In this document: positions 1 to 9,262 of the stretch, piece by piece
How the letters are laid out: each line of letters starts with the position of its first letter
Position numbering within the stretch: the stretch's first letter is position 1
Assembly (NCBI RefSeq): GCF_000498395.2
Contig: NZ_CP010979.1
Coordinates: 3,906,001-3,970,000 of the forward strand
Length of the DNA stretch: 64,000 nucleotides
From: Pseudomonas putida S13.1.2
GTDB lineage: Bacteria; Pseudomonadota; Gammaproteobacteria; Pseudomonadales; Pseudomonadaceae
Direction: 5' to 3'
The notes under the pieces: generated by a model
Database searches by the model: none
What the model saw: only the letters and a program-made list of their open reading frames with translations
What the model was told of the DNA's origin: nothing
Program-made: the position numbers and the translations under genes

Positions 1-327
1 GGCGGGTCATGCCCAGCGCCATGGCGGTGAAATCGTTGATCAGCAACAGCCGTTCAACCTGCAAAGTCTTGCAGAAAGCCGTACGGCTCAGGCGCCAGTG
101 GTTGTTGGTAAAGCGAAATTCATCGCCATCGACCGGCCCGGCTACCGCCAGGCATACAGCCGCCAACCCGCCGCGGGCTATGCCCTGGCCTTCGAGGTAA
201 GCCTCGATGGCCTGCTCCGGGCTGGTGTAGTCCGCAGTGGCAAAGACTTTTACCTCATGCAGCTGGTTGTCACGCCACAACGCAAAACGGGCATTGGTGC
301 CGCCAATGTCGCCAACCAGCAGGTCCT

Positions 328-331
<4 letters not shown>
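1..331 (-). CDS. glk: Glucokinase, N-terminal part (gene runs off the left edge)
   Basis: Phosphorylates cytoplasmic glucose to glucose-6-phosphate, feeding the Entner-Doudoroff pathway. Only about the first 110 residues are in the window. The protein begins MKDLLVGDIGGTNARFAL, the phosphate-1 motif (DIGGTNAR) of bacterial Glk-type kinases, and later shows a VAGPVDGD segment and an NDFTAMALG segment typical of the family. The ATG (329-331) overlaps the edd stop codon as ATGA, so the two genes are almost certainly translationally coupled in an edd-glk operon. The 3' end, beyond base 1, cannot be judged. Confidence 0.93.
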
Positions 332-2154
<1,823 letters not shown>

Positions 2155-2276
2155 GTACTGGACTCCAGGCTAATTGTAAGGGCGGTTTACCGGGCATTTC
2201 CCCTCCAAACGATTGCGGCCTAGGCTCAAGCTAAGGAGCCTGCTGCATCGGTGGAGGCGCATCGCCCAACCACTCG

Positions 2277-2292
2277 TTGTATGTTTAAACAA
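2277..2292. promoter_or_regulatory. HexR-type operator, edd side
   Basis: The sequence TTGTATGTTTAAACAA reads as TTGT-N8-ACAA. It is a near-perfect palindrome about 120 bases upstream of the edd start. HexR of pseudomonads recognises TTGT-N7/8-ACAA and represses edd, gap and zwf until 2-keto-3-deoxy-6-phosphogluconate binds it. The match is seen; HexR binding is inferred. Confidence 0.75.
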
Positions 2293-2339
2293 AATACTGC
2301 CACTAAAAAGGCTTGTTTTCTATCAGCCAGTGAATAATC

Positions 2340-2354
2340 TTGTAATTCCAACAA
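2340..2354. promoter_or_regulatory. HexR-type operator, gap side
   Basis: TTGTAATTCCAACAA fits TTGT-N7-ACAA and lies about 65 bases upstream of the gap ATG. With the site at 2277-2292 it gives each divergent promoter its own operator, matching HexR control known for P. putida edd and gap-1. Confidence 0.75.
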
Positions 2355-2418
2355 CAAAACCGTTTCAGTGAAGCTCCTTTTTGCCACAGGTTTCACTCGG
2401 ACTGCCAGAGGTACTGCC

Positions 2419-3420
2419 ATGACCCTACGCATCGCCATCAATGGATTCGGCCGCATCGGGCGCAACGTCCTGCGCGCACTGTATACCCAAGGCTACCGCC
2501 AGGACCTGCAGGTCGTCGCCATCAACGACCTGGGCGACAGCGCCATGAATGCCCACCTGCTCAAGTACGACAGCGTGCACGGCACGTTCGACGCCACGGT
2601 GGAGGCCGACCACGAAAGCCTCACGGTCAACGGTGACCGTATCGCGGTCAGTGCCATCCGCAACCCGGCCGAACTGCCCTGGAAGGCCGAGGCGATCGAC
2701 GTGGTGTTCGAGTGCACAGGGCTGTTCACCGACCGCGCCAAGGCCGCTGCACACCTTGCTGCAGGGGCTGGCAAGGTGATTGTCTCGGCGCCGGCCAAGG
2801 GTGCCGATGCCACCGTGGTGTACGGGGTCAACCATGACATCCTGCGGGCCTCGCATCAGGTCATTTCCAACGCCTCCTGCACCACCAACTGCCTGGCGCC
2901 GATCGCCCAGGTGCTGCACCGCGAGTTCGGCATCGAGCAAGGCCTGATGACTACCATTCACGCCTACACCAACGACCAGGTGCTGACCGACATGTACCAC
3001 AGTGACCCGTACCGCGCGCGCTCGGCCACCCAGTCGATGATCCCGAGCAAGACCGGCGCCGCCGAGGCCGTGGGCCTGGTGCTGCCGGAGCTGGCCGGCA
3101 AGCTGACCGGCATGGCAGTGCGGGTGCCGGTGATCAACGTGTCGCTGGTGGACCTCACCGTCAACCTCAAGCGCGAGGCCACGGCCGAGCAGGTCAACCA
3201 GCTGTTCCTTGAAGCCAGCCAGCATTCCAAGGTATTGGGCTACAACGCGTTGCCATTGGTTTCCTGCGATTTCAACCACAACCCGCTGTCGTCGATTTTC
3301 GATGCCAACCATACCCGGGCCAACGGGCGCATGCTCAAGGTGCTGGCGTGGTATGACAACGAGTGGGCGTTCAGCAACCGCATGCTGGATAACTGCCTGG
3401 CGTTGTGCCAGGCCCGCTAA
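2419..3420 (+). CDS. gap: Glyceraldehyde-3-phosphate dehydrogenase, type I
   Basis: Oxidises glyceraldehyde-3-phosphate to 1,3-bisphosphoglycerate with NAD(P). An upstream in-frame start at 2368 exists, but the ATG at 2419 is preferred: it follows AGAGGT at a good distance and gives the classic start MTLRIAINGFGRIGRN with the Rossmann GFGRIG motif. The protein is then 333 residues. The active-site motif SNASCTTNCLAP places the catalytic cysteine at residue 154, and TTIHAYTNDQ holds the partner histidine. The position divergent to edd-glk matches gap-1 of P. putida. Confidence 0.96.
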   Translation: MTLRIAINGFGRIGRNVLRALYTQGYRQDLQVVAINDLGDSAMNAHLLKYDSVHGTFDATVEADHESLTVNGDRIAVSAIRNPAELPWKAEAIDVVFECTGLFTDRAKAAAHLAAGAGKVIVSAPAKGADATVVYGVNHDILRASHQVISNASCTTNCLAPIAQVLHREFGIEQGLMTTIHAYTNDQVLTDMYHSDPYRARSATQSMIPSKTGAAEAVGLVLPELAGKLTGMAVRVPVINVSLVDLTVNLKREATAEQVNQLFLEASQHSKVLGYNALPLVSCDFNHNPLSSIFDANHTRANGRMLKVLAWYDNEWAFSNRMLDNCLALCQAR

Positions 3421-3436
3421 GACCTGGCACGCTCAC

Positions 3437-3552
3437 TGTAGGAGCGGCCTTGTGTCGCGATGGGCTGCGCAGCAGCCCCACAATCTCCGCTACACAGCAC
3501 ATATTGCAGGGGGCTGCTACGCAGCCCATCGCGACACAAGGCCGCTCCCACA
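3437..3552. repeat. REP-type inverted pair downstream of gap
   Basis: Two copies of a palindromic element (TGTAGGAGCGGCCTTGTGTC, a CGCGA core and a GGGCTGC/GCAGCCC stem) face each other across about 30 bases. The same element recurs in inverted pairs or fragments near 7977, 16381, 37249, 40067 and 59585. The head GTAGGAGC is typical of REP elements mobilised by REP-associated tyrosine transposases in Pseudomonas. Confidence 0.85.
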
Positions 3553-3623
3553 AGGGACCGCACAGGGCGGGGACTCACAATCTTTACCATTCCCTAACAC
3601 ATCCACACTTGACCAACGGCATG

Positions 3624-3642
3624 GATGATAAGCATTATCATT
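3624..3642. promoter_or_regulatory. Fur box upstream of the haem-uptake sigma factor
   Basis: GATGATAAGCATTATCATT contains the perfect inverted repeat ATGATAA-GCA-TTATCAT and closely resembles the Fur consensus GATAATGATAATCATTATC. It lies 26 bases before the GTG start of the sigma factor, where Fe-Fur would block transcription in iron-replete cells. Confidence 0.85.
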
Positions 3643-3667
3643 AACCTTTCGTCGGCCAGGTCCCCCC

Positions 3668-4180
3668 GTGAGTCAGTCCCGGTTCAACTCCGTCTTCCTC
3701 GTCCAGCGCCTTACCCTGTTGCGCACCTTGCAGCGCATGGTCGGCAACCCCAGCACGGCCGAAGACCTGCTGCAGGAAACCTACCTGCGGGTGTCCCGCG
3801 CCCTGGGCGAGCGGCCCATCGAGCACATCGAGCCGTTCGTGTTCCAGACCGCGCGCAACCTGGCACTGGACCACCTGCGCGCACGCCGGGTGCAGGCACG
3901 CATGCTGGTCGACGACGTGCCCGACGAAGTGCTGCACAGCGTGGCCGCCCCCGCCACCAGCAGCGAGGATGCCGCCCATGCCGAGCAGTTGCTCAAGCAC
4001 CTGAGTGTCAGCCTCAACCAGCTGAGCGAACGCCAGCAGCGCATTTTCATCCTCAGCCGCCTGCATGGCGCCACCTACCTGGAAATTGCCGAACAACTCA
4101 GTGTTTCGCCCAGTACGGTACAAAAGGAACTGAAACTCATCATGGCGATCTGCATGGGTGTTGCCGAACGCCTCAAGTAA
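3668..4180 (+). CDS. ECF sigma factor, iron-starvation (FecI-like) class
   Basis: A 170-residue sigma factor expected to direct RNA polymerase to the promoter of the neighbouring receptor gene when haem is sensed. Region 2 is visible at about residues 13-75 (AEDLLQETYLRV, then RNLALDHLRARR) and region 4 at about 105-165 (LSERQQRIFILSRLHGATYLEIAEQLSVSPSTVQ). The start is GTG at 3668. A Fur box sits directly upstream and a FecR-type regulator follows. Order and families match FecI/FecR/FecA-type cell-surface signalling; the ligand is inferred to be haem from the receptor and haem oxygenase downstream. Confidence 0.92.
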   Translation: MSQSRFNSVFLVQRLTLLRTLQRMVGNPSTAEDLLQETYLRVSRALGERPIEHIEPFVFQTARNLALDHLRARRVQARMLVDDVPDEVLHSVAAPATSSEDAAHAEQLLKHLSVSLNQLSERQQRIFILSRLHGATYLEIAEQLSVSPSTVQKELKLIMAICMGVAERLK

Positions 4181-4268
4181 GCTGACCGCAGGCGAACGGC
4201 AACGCAAAGCCCTTGCCACACCCCGTCTTAGCCTTGATCATTCGCAAAAAACCATTCAAGGATTCACC

Positions 4269-5231
4269 GTGACCGACAGCCCTGCCCCTCGCCCGTCACC
4301 TGCCGGGCCTAGTGCCCGTGCTCGTGCCATGGACGAGGCGCTGGACTGGCTGGTGCGCCTGCAATGCGCCGATGCCGCAGACACCCAGGCCTTTGAAGCC
4401 TGGCTGAGCGCCGCGCCGGAAAACGCCGAGGCCTATGTCGAAGCAGAAGCACTGTGGAACGGTACGCCGTTGCACCAGGCGGCCACGCAGATGCACCAGC
4501 AGCAACGCCGCTCGTGGCGCGGGCGCCTGCGCAGCCACTGGAAACCCCTGGCCACCGCCGCAGTGTTGCTGGTCGGGCTGTTCACCGTCGGCAACCTGCC
4601 CACCCGCCTGCAGGCCGACCACCTGACTGTGGTGGGCGAGCGCCAGCGCCTGCAACTGGAAGACGGTGCAAAAGTGCTGCTCAACACCAACTCGGCATTA
4701 GCCAGCGACCGCCGGGAGGGCCGCCAGGTTGCCCGCCTGCTGCAGGGTGAGGCCTACTTCCAGATACCCGAAGGTGCGCTGCTGCCACTTGAGGTCGAGG
4801 CCGGGCCGTTGCGCGCACAGGTGCGCGATACCGACTTTGCCGTGCGCTACCTCAATGGTGAGGCCCAGCTGCGGGTGCAACGCGGTGATGTCGACCTGCA
4901 AGGCGCACGCGACCAGCGCATCCGCCTGAGTGCCGGCGACAGCATCAGCGTGGGCCCGCAGGGCTTCGGCCAGCGCCAACGCGCCGACATGCAAAAGGAC
5001 CTGGCCTGGGTCGACGGCCGCCTGGTGTTCGAGAACTGCCCGCTGAGCCAGGTACTGGCTGAAGTGCGGCGCTACTACCCAGGCTGGATCATCAACCGCA
5101 ATGCGCAGCTCGAAGACGTTGCAGTGACGGGTAACTACCGCCTCGACCAGCCATTGGAAACCCTGCGCGCACTGGCCCACATCACCTCGGCACAGCTGCA
5201 TGAGTACCCTGCGCTGGTGATTCTGAACTGA
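4269..5231 (+). CDS. FecR-type transmembrane anti-sigma/sensor protein
   Basis: Inner-membrane regulator that relays the receptor's signal to the ECF sigma factor. The open frame extends back to 4158, but GTG at 4269 has an AAGGA ribosome site just upstream and gives about 320 residues with the usual layout. The cytoplasmic N-terminal DUF4880 domain contains ALDWLVRLQ and FEAWLSAAPENAEAYVEAEALW. A single membrane segment (PLATAAVLLVGLFTVGNL) follows. The periplasmic FecR domain has ERQRLQLEDGAKVLLNTNS, and a C-terminal secretin/TonB-like subdomain ends the protein. It follows the sigma gene after 88 bases. Confidence 0.92.
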   Translation: MTDSPAPRPSPAGPSARARAMDEALDWLVRLQCADAADTQAFEAWLSAAPENAEAYVEAEALWNGTPLHQAATQMHQQQRRSWRGRLRSHWKPLATAAVLLVGLFTVGNLPTRLQADHLTVVGERQRLQLEDGAKVLLNTNSALASDRREGRQVARLLQGEAYFQIPEGALLPLEVEAGPLRAQVRDTDFAVRYLNGEAQLRVQRGDVDLQGARDQRIRLSAGDSISVGPQGFGQRQRADMQKDLAWVDGRLVFENCPLSQVLAEVRRYYPGWIINRNAQLEDVAVTGNYRLDQPLETLRALAHITSAQLHEYPALVILN

Positions 5232-5357
5232 CCCCGAAATTATTTTTACGCGATCCCCCTGCCCCGCCCGTCTCGTTATAGCCAATGCAACTGATTCTTG
5301 TTTGAAAACGAGAACAGCAATCACCTATAACAGCCCGCGCATCAGGGAGCGCTTTCG

Positions 5358-7946
5358 ATGTCCACTGGTCCTACCCGCACGTCCACCCTTCCCCGCCGAA
5401 CCGGGCAACTGTCCCTGTTGACCCTGGCCCTGCTCGCCAGCGGCGCTTGCAGCCTGCCGGCGCTGGCCGCCGAACCGGCCCAGGCCAGCAGCCCGCGCAT
5501 GGGTGACTACCGCTTCAGCATCGGCCAGCAGCCGCTGGTGTCGGCGATCAACGCCTTCAGCCAGGTCACCGGCTGGCAGGTCGGCTTCAGCGCCGAGCTG
5601 GCCGACGGCGTGGCGTCGCCGGGCGTGCAAGGCTCGATGCCGCCGGATGCTGCCCTCAAGCGCCTGCTGCAGGGTACCGGGCTGAGTTTTCGCAAGATCA
5701 GCAACGGCAACGTGGTCCTCGAGCGCCAGACCAGCGGCAACGTGATCGCCCTGCAACAAGTGACCGTCAGCGCCACCCGCAGCGCCCAGGACGTCAGCCA
5801 GGTGCCGAGCACCGTCAGCGTGCAGACCCGCGAGCAACTGGACCGGCAGAACGTCAACAACATCCAGGACCTGGTGCGCTACGAACCAGGCGTGTCGGTG
5901 GCCGGTACCGGTCAGCGCAGCGGCCTGAACGGCTACAACATCCGTGGTATCGACGGCGAGCGTATCCTCACCCAGGTCGACGGTGTGTCGATCCCGGACA
6001 GCTTCTTCTACGGCCCCTACGCCCAGACCCAACGCAACTACGTCGACCCGGAAATCGTCAAGCGCGTGGAAATCCTCCGCGGCCCGGCCTCGGTGCTGTA
6101 CGGCAGCAACGCCATCGGCGGCGCTGTGAGCTACTTCACCCTCGACCCCGACGACATCATCAAGCCCGGCAAGGACGTGGGTGCGCGGCTGAAGACCGGC
6201 TACAGCTCGGCCGACGAAAGCTGGCTGACCTCCGCCACCGTCGCCGGCCGCGAGGGTGATTTCGATGGCCTGCTGCACCTGAGCCAGCGCAACGGCCACG
6301 AGACCGAAACCCACGGCAACCACAGCGGTGACGGCCTGTCGCGCACCGAAGCCAACCCGATGGACGTGCGCACCACCAACGTGCTGGCCAAGCTTGGCTG
6401 GAACTACGACGACGACGCGCGCCTGGGCTTCACCTACGAACGCTACAAGGATGACCGCGACCAGAACATCCTCAGTGCGGTGGGTGGGCCGTTCATTCCG
6501 GGCTTTGGCGGCATGGGTTACTACAAGGCGCGCAGTGGCAACGACACCATCACCCGCGAGCGCTTTGGCATCAACCATGAGTTCGGCCTGGATTCGCGGG
6601 TCGCTGACCACGTCAAGTGGAGCCTCAACTACCAGGTCGCCAAGACCGACCAGCACACCGAAGAAGTCTACGCGCCGCCTGGCCGCCAGGTACTTCGCAC
6701 GCGTGACACGACCTACAAGGACCGCCAGTGGGTGTTCGATGCCCAGCTGGACAAAGCTTTCAGCATCGGCGCCACCGACCACCTGCTGACCTATGGCACC
6801 ACGATCAAGCACGAGAAAATCACGGGTACGCGCAGCGGCACGGGCACCTGCCTGGCCGTGGGCTCCGGTTGCTCCGCCGCCGGCGCCGAACGCCCGGCAG
6901 ACGGCCAGGTTCTGGTCAGCGACTTCCCGGACCCGACCGTGAACACCTACAGCCTGTTCGTGCAGGATGAAATCCGCTGGAACAAATGGACCTTCATGCC
7001 CGGTGCGCGCTACGACTACACGCGCATGGAACCCAAGTTCACCGACGAATTCCTGCGTGGCCTGGAGTCCACCGGCACAGCGCCCACCTCCCAGGACGAC
7101 TCGGACAAGAAGTGGCACCGCGTCTCGCCCAAGTTCGGCCTGACCTACGCCTTCAACGACAATTACACCTGGTATGGTCAGTATGCTGAAGGCTTCCGCA
7201 CCCCGACCGCCAAGTCGATGTACGGAAAATTCGTGAACCTTGAGGAAGGTTACCGCGTAGAAGGCAACCCAGGCCTGGAACCGGAAAAGAGCAAGAGCTA
7301 CGAAACCGGCCTGCGTGGCAACTTCGACGCGGGTAACTTCGACGTGGCGGTGTTCTACAACAAGTACCGCGACTTCATCGACGAAGATGCGGTGCAAAGC
7401 GCCAATCTGGAACAAACCTTCCAGGCCAACAACATCAAGCACGCCACCATCAAGGGTGCCGAGGTCAAGGGCCGCCTGAACCTCGACCACTTCGGCGCGC
7501 CGCAAGGCCTGTATACCCAGGGTTCGATTGCCTACACCTATGGTCGTAACGACGACACCGGTGAGCCGCTGAACACCGTCAACCCGCTGAAGGGCGTGTT
7601 CGGCCTGGGCTACGAGCAGCAGAACTACGGCGGCCTGCTGAGCTGGACGCTGGTCAAGCGCAAGACCCGCGTCGACGACTCCAGCTTCTACTCGCCAGAT
7701 GGTTCGAGCTCGAAGTTCCGCACCCCGGGCTACGGTGTGCTGGACCTGACCGGCTACTACAAGGTCACCGACGACGTGACCATCAACGCCGGCCTGTACA
7801 ACCTCACCGACAAGAAGTACTGGCAGTGGGATTCGGTGCGCAGCTACGACGGCCAGGGTGAAGCGGCTGTGACCCAGCCAGCCAACATCGACCGCCTGAC
7901 CATGCCGGGTCGCAACTTCGGTATCAATGTGGTTTGGGATATCTGA
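5358..7946 (+). CDS. TonB-dependent haem/haemoprotein receptor with signalling domain
   Basis: Outer-membrane receptor of 862 residues. A signal peptide is followed by an STN signalling domain (about 50-105, GDYRFSIGQQPLVSAINAFS), a TonB-box-like VTVSATRS stretch, a plug with YNIRGIDGERILTQVDG and a beta-barrel ending in NFGINVVWDI. FRTP (a FRAP-like box) and NPGLEPEKS in the barrel are marks of the haemoglobin/haem receptor family. The STN domain plus the upstream sigma/FecR pair mean it should both import and signal; the adjacent haem oxygenase supports haem as substrate. A 954-residue frame on the other strand is a shadow. No Fur box is evident directly in front. Confidence 0.92.
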   Translation: MSTGPTRTSTLPRRTGQLSLLTLALLASGACSLPALAAEPAQASSPRMGDYRFSIGQQPLVSAINAFSQVTGWQVGFSAELADGVASPGVQGSMPPDAALKRLLQGTGLSFRKISNGNVVLERQTSGNVIALQQVTVSATRSAQDVSQVPSTVSVQTREQLDRQNVNNIQDLVRYEPGVSVAGTGQRSGLNGYNIRGIDGERILTQVDGVSIPDSFFYGPYAQTQRNYVDPEIVKRVEILRGPASVLYGSNAIGGAVSYFTLDPDDIIKPGKDVGARLKTGYSSADESWLTSATVAGREGDFDGLLHLSQRNGHETETHGNHSGDGLSRTEANPMDVRTTNVLAKLGWNYDDDARLGFTYERYKDDRDQNILSAVGGPFIPGFGGMGYYKARSGNDTITRERFGINHEFGLDSRVADHVKWSLNYQVAKTDQHTEEVYAPPGRQVLRTRDTTYKDRQWVFDAQLDKAFSIGATDHLLTYGTTIKHEKITGTRSGTGTCLAVGSGCSAAGAERPADGQVLVSDFPDPTVNTYSLFVQDEIRWNKWTFMPGARYDYTRMEPKFTDEFLRGLESTGTAPTSQDDSDKKWHRVSPKFGLTYAFNDNYTWYGQYAEGFRTPTAKSMYGKFVNLEEGYRVEGNPGLEPEKSKSYETGLRGNFDAGNFDVAVFYNKYRDFIDEDAVQSANLEQTFQANNIKHATIKGAEVKGRLNLDHFGAPQGLYTQGSIAYTYGRNDDTGEPLNTVNPLKGVFGLGYEQQNYGGLLSWTLVKRKTRVDDSSFYSPDGSSSKFRTPGYGVLDLTGYYKVTDDVTINAGLYNLTDKKYWQWDSVRSYDGQGEAAVTQPANIDRLTMPGRNFGINVVWDI

Positions 7947-7976
7947 AGCCTTTCTCCTACAGGCCTGCGCAATGCC

Positions 7977-8093
7977 TGTAGGAGCGGCCTTGTGTCGCGA
8001 TCGGGCCGCGAAGCGGCCCCGGCAATCTTTGTATGAGTGCTGAAATCCTGGGGCCGCGCTGCGGCCCGATCGCGACACAAGGCCGCTCCTACA
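7977..8093. repeat. REP-type inverted pair between receptor and haem oxygenase genes
   Basis: Two facing copies of the TGTAGGAGCGGCCTTGTGTC element with GGGCCGC/GCGGCCC inner stems, separated by about 35 bases. It may stabilise the receptor transcript or attenuate read-through into the haem oxygenase gene. Confidence 0.85.
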
Positions 8094-8200
8094 AAAAGCT
8101 CTGCGGCCTGCAGGAACGATGTAAAACCCGGTTTTTTTACTGTCCCGCCGCCGCTGTTTCGTCTTGTATCTAGACGCCCCTCTTTCCAAGGACTGCCCCC

Positions 8201-8794
8201 ATGACCGAACGCCCAGCCCTGCGCTCTCAGCGCCTGAACCAGATCACCCACGCCCCGCACGCCGAGCTGGATGCCCTGGTCAAATCCCACGCACCCTTCG
8301 ACAGCCGCGAAAGCTTCGCCCGCTTCGTCGTTGCCCAGTACCTGTTCCAGTCCGAGCTGCAAGGCCTGTACAACGACCCGAAACTGATCGCCATCGTCCC
8401 CGACCTGGCCGAGCGCTGCCGTGCCGACCAGGCACGCCTGGACCTCGCTGACCTCGACACCGAAGTGCCGGCCGCCGTGCCAGGCGCCGTGGGCAACCCG
8501 AGCCTGGGCGAGGCAATGGGCTGGATCTTCGTCTCCGAAGGCTCCAAACTGGGCGCTGCGTTTCTGATCAAGCGCGCCGTGGCCCTGGAACTGTCCGACA
8601 GCTTCGGTGCCCGCCACTTGGGCGAGCCGGCCGGTGGCCGTGCCGAGGGCTGGAAGCAGTTCACCCGCATCCTCGATGGCCTTGAGCTGTCGGCCGAAGA
8701 GGAAGCCGCCGCCGAGCGCGGTGCAGTTGCCGCCTTCGAGCGTTTCACCGAACTGCTCAAGCATGCCTATGCTGCGGATGCCGCGCTGGTCTGA
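8201..8794 (+). CDS. Haem oxygenase, PigA/HemO-like
   Basis: Cytoplasmic enzyme that opens imported haem to biliverdin, CO and iron. It has 197 residues, the usual size. The proximal haem ligand is probably His20 in the THAPHAELD motif. The distal helix is recognisable as GWIFVSEGSKLGAAFL (about residues 107-122), whose EGS-LGA pattern is characteristic. It lies downstream of the haem receptor after a REP pair, completing a sense-import-degrade cassette. I cannot tell whether it yields the alpha or the beta/delta isomer. Confidence 0.9.
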   Translation: MTERPALRSQRLNQITHAPHAELDALVKSHAPFDSRESFARFVVAQYLFQSELQGLYNDPKLIAIVPDLAERCRADQARLDLADLDTEVPAAVPGAVGNPSLGEAMGWIFVSEGSKLGAAFLIKRAVALELSDSFGARHLGEPAGGRAEGWKQFTRILDGLELSAEEEAAAERGAVAAFERFTELLKHAYAADAALV

Positions 8795-8848
8795 TACGCC
8801 GTACACGGCCACCCTGACGGTGGCCGAACCGCTTTTTGCAGTGAGACC

Positions 8849-9262
8849 ATGACCCAACCTGCCCGCTCGAAGATCGCCCGCCTGTTATATGGAATCCTGG
8901 CTTACGTGAGCCTTGGGGTGGGCTTGGTCGCGATCGTCATACCCGGTTTGCCGACCACTGAATTCATCCTGCTGGCCGCCTGGGCGGCGACCCGCAGTTC
9001 GCCGCGCCTGTCGGCCTGGCTGGAGAACCACCGGCTGTTCGGGCCAATCCTCTACAACTGGCGCAATGGCAAGGTGATCCAGCGCCGGGCCAAGGTAAGC
9101 GCGACCATCAGCATGCTGCTGTGTGCAGGCCTGATGCTGACGTTTCTGGAACACCACTGGCCGGTGTTCCTGGCAATCGCCGGCATGACCCTGGGCAACC
9201 TGTGGATCTGGTCACGCCCGGAGCACGCCTGCCCTGCCCCGTCACAAGCTCAGCAACCCTGA
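8849..9262 (+). CDS. YbaN-like (DUF454) inner-membrane protein
   Basis: Small membrane protein of 137 residues with the YbaN/DUF454 pattern: a first membrane helix (LLYGILAYVSLGVGLVAIVIPGLPTTEFILLAAWAA), a conserved short loop FGPILYNWRNGKVIQRRAK, then two more helices. Function is unknown. It starts 54 bases after the haem oxygenase gene and is probably co-transcribed. Its 3' end overlaps the 3' end of the convergent antiporter gene by 21 bases. Confidence 0.85.
   Translation: MTQPARSKIARLLYGILAYVSLGVGLVAIVIPGLPTTEFILLAAWAATRSSPRLSAWLENHRLFGPILYNWRNGKVIQRRAKVSATISMLLCAGLMLTFLEHHWPVFLAIAGMTLGNLWIWSRPEHACPAPSQAQQP

Noticed and set aside
3437..3552. Repeated palindromes considered as a CRISPR array
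   Set aside because: Only two facing copies per site, not regular direct repeats with unique spacers, and no cas genes nearby. REP pairs explain them.
5232..5357. ECF-type promoter (GAAAT ... CGTT) before the haem receptor
   Set aside because: Candidate elements such as GAAATT and TCTCGTT exist but their spacing (about 30 bases) is too long for a FecI-class promoter, so I do not annotate it.
5325..8189. 954-residue open frame on the minus strand opposite the haem receptor gene
   Set aside because: The plus-strand frame encodes a coherent TonB-dependent receptor. The opposite frame is a low-complexity Val/Gly/Ala/His-rich reading typical of GC-rich antisense shadows.
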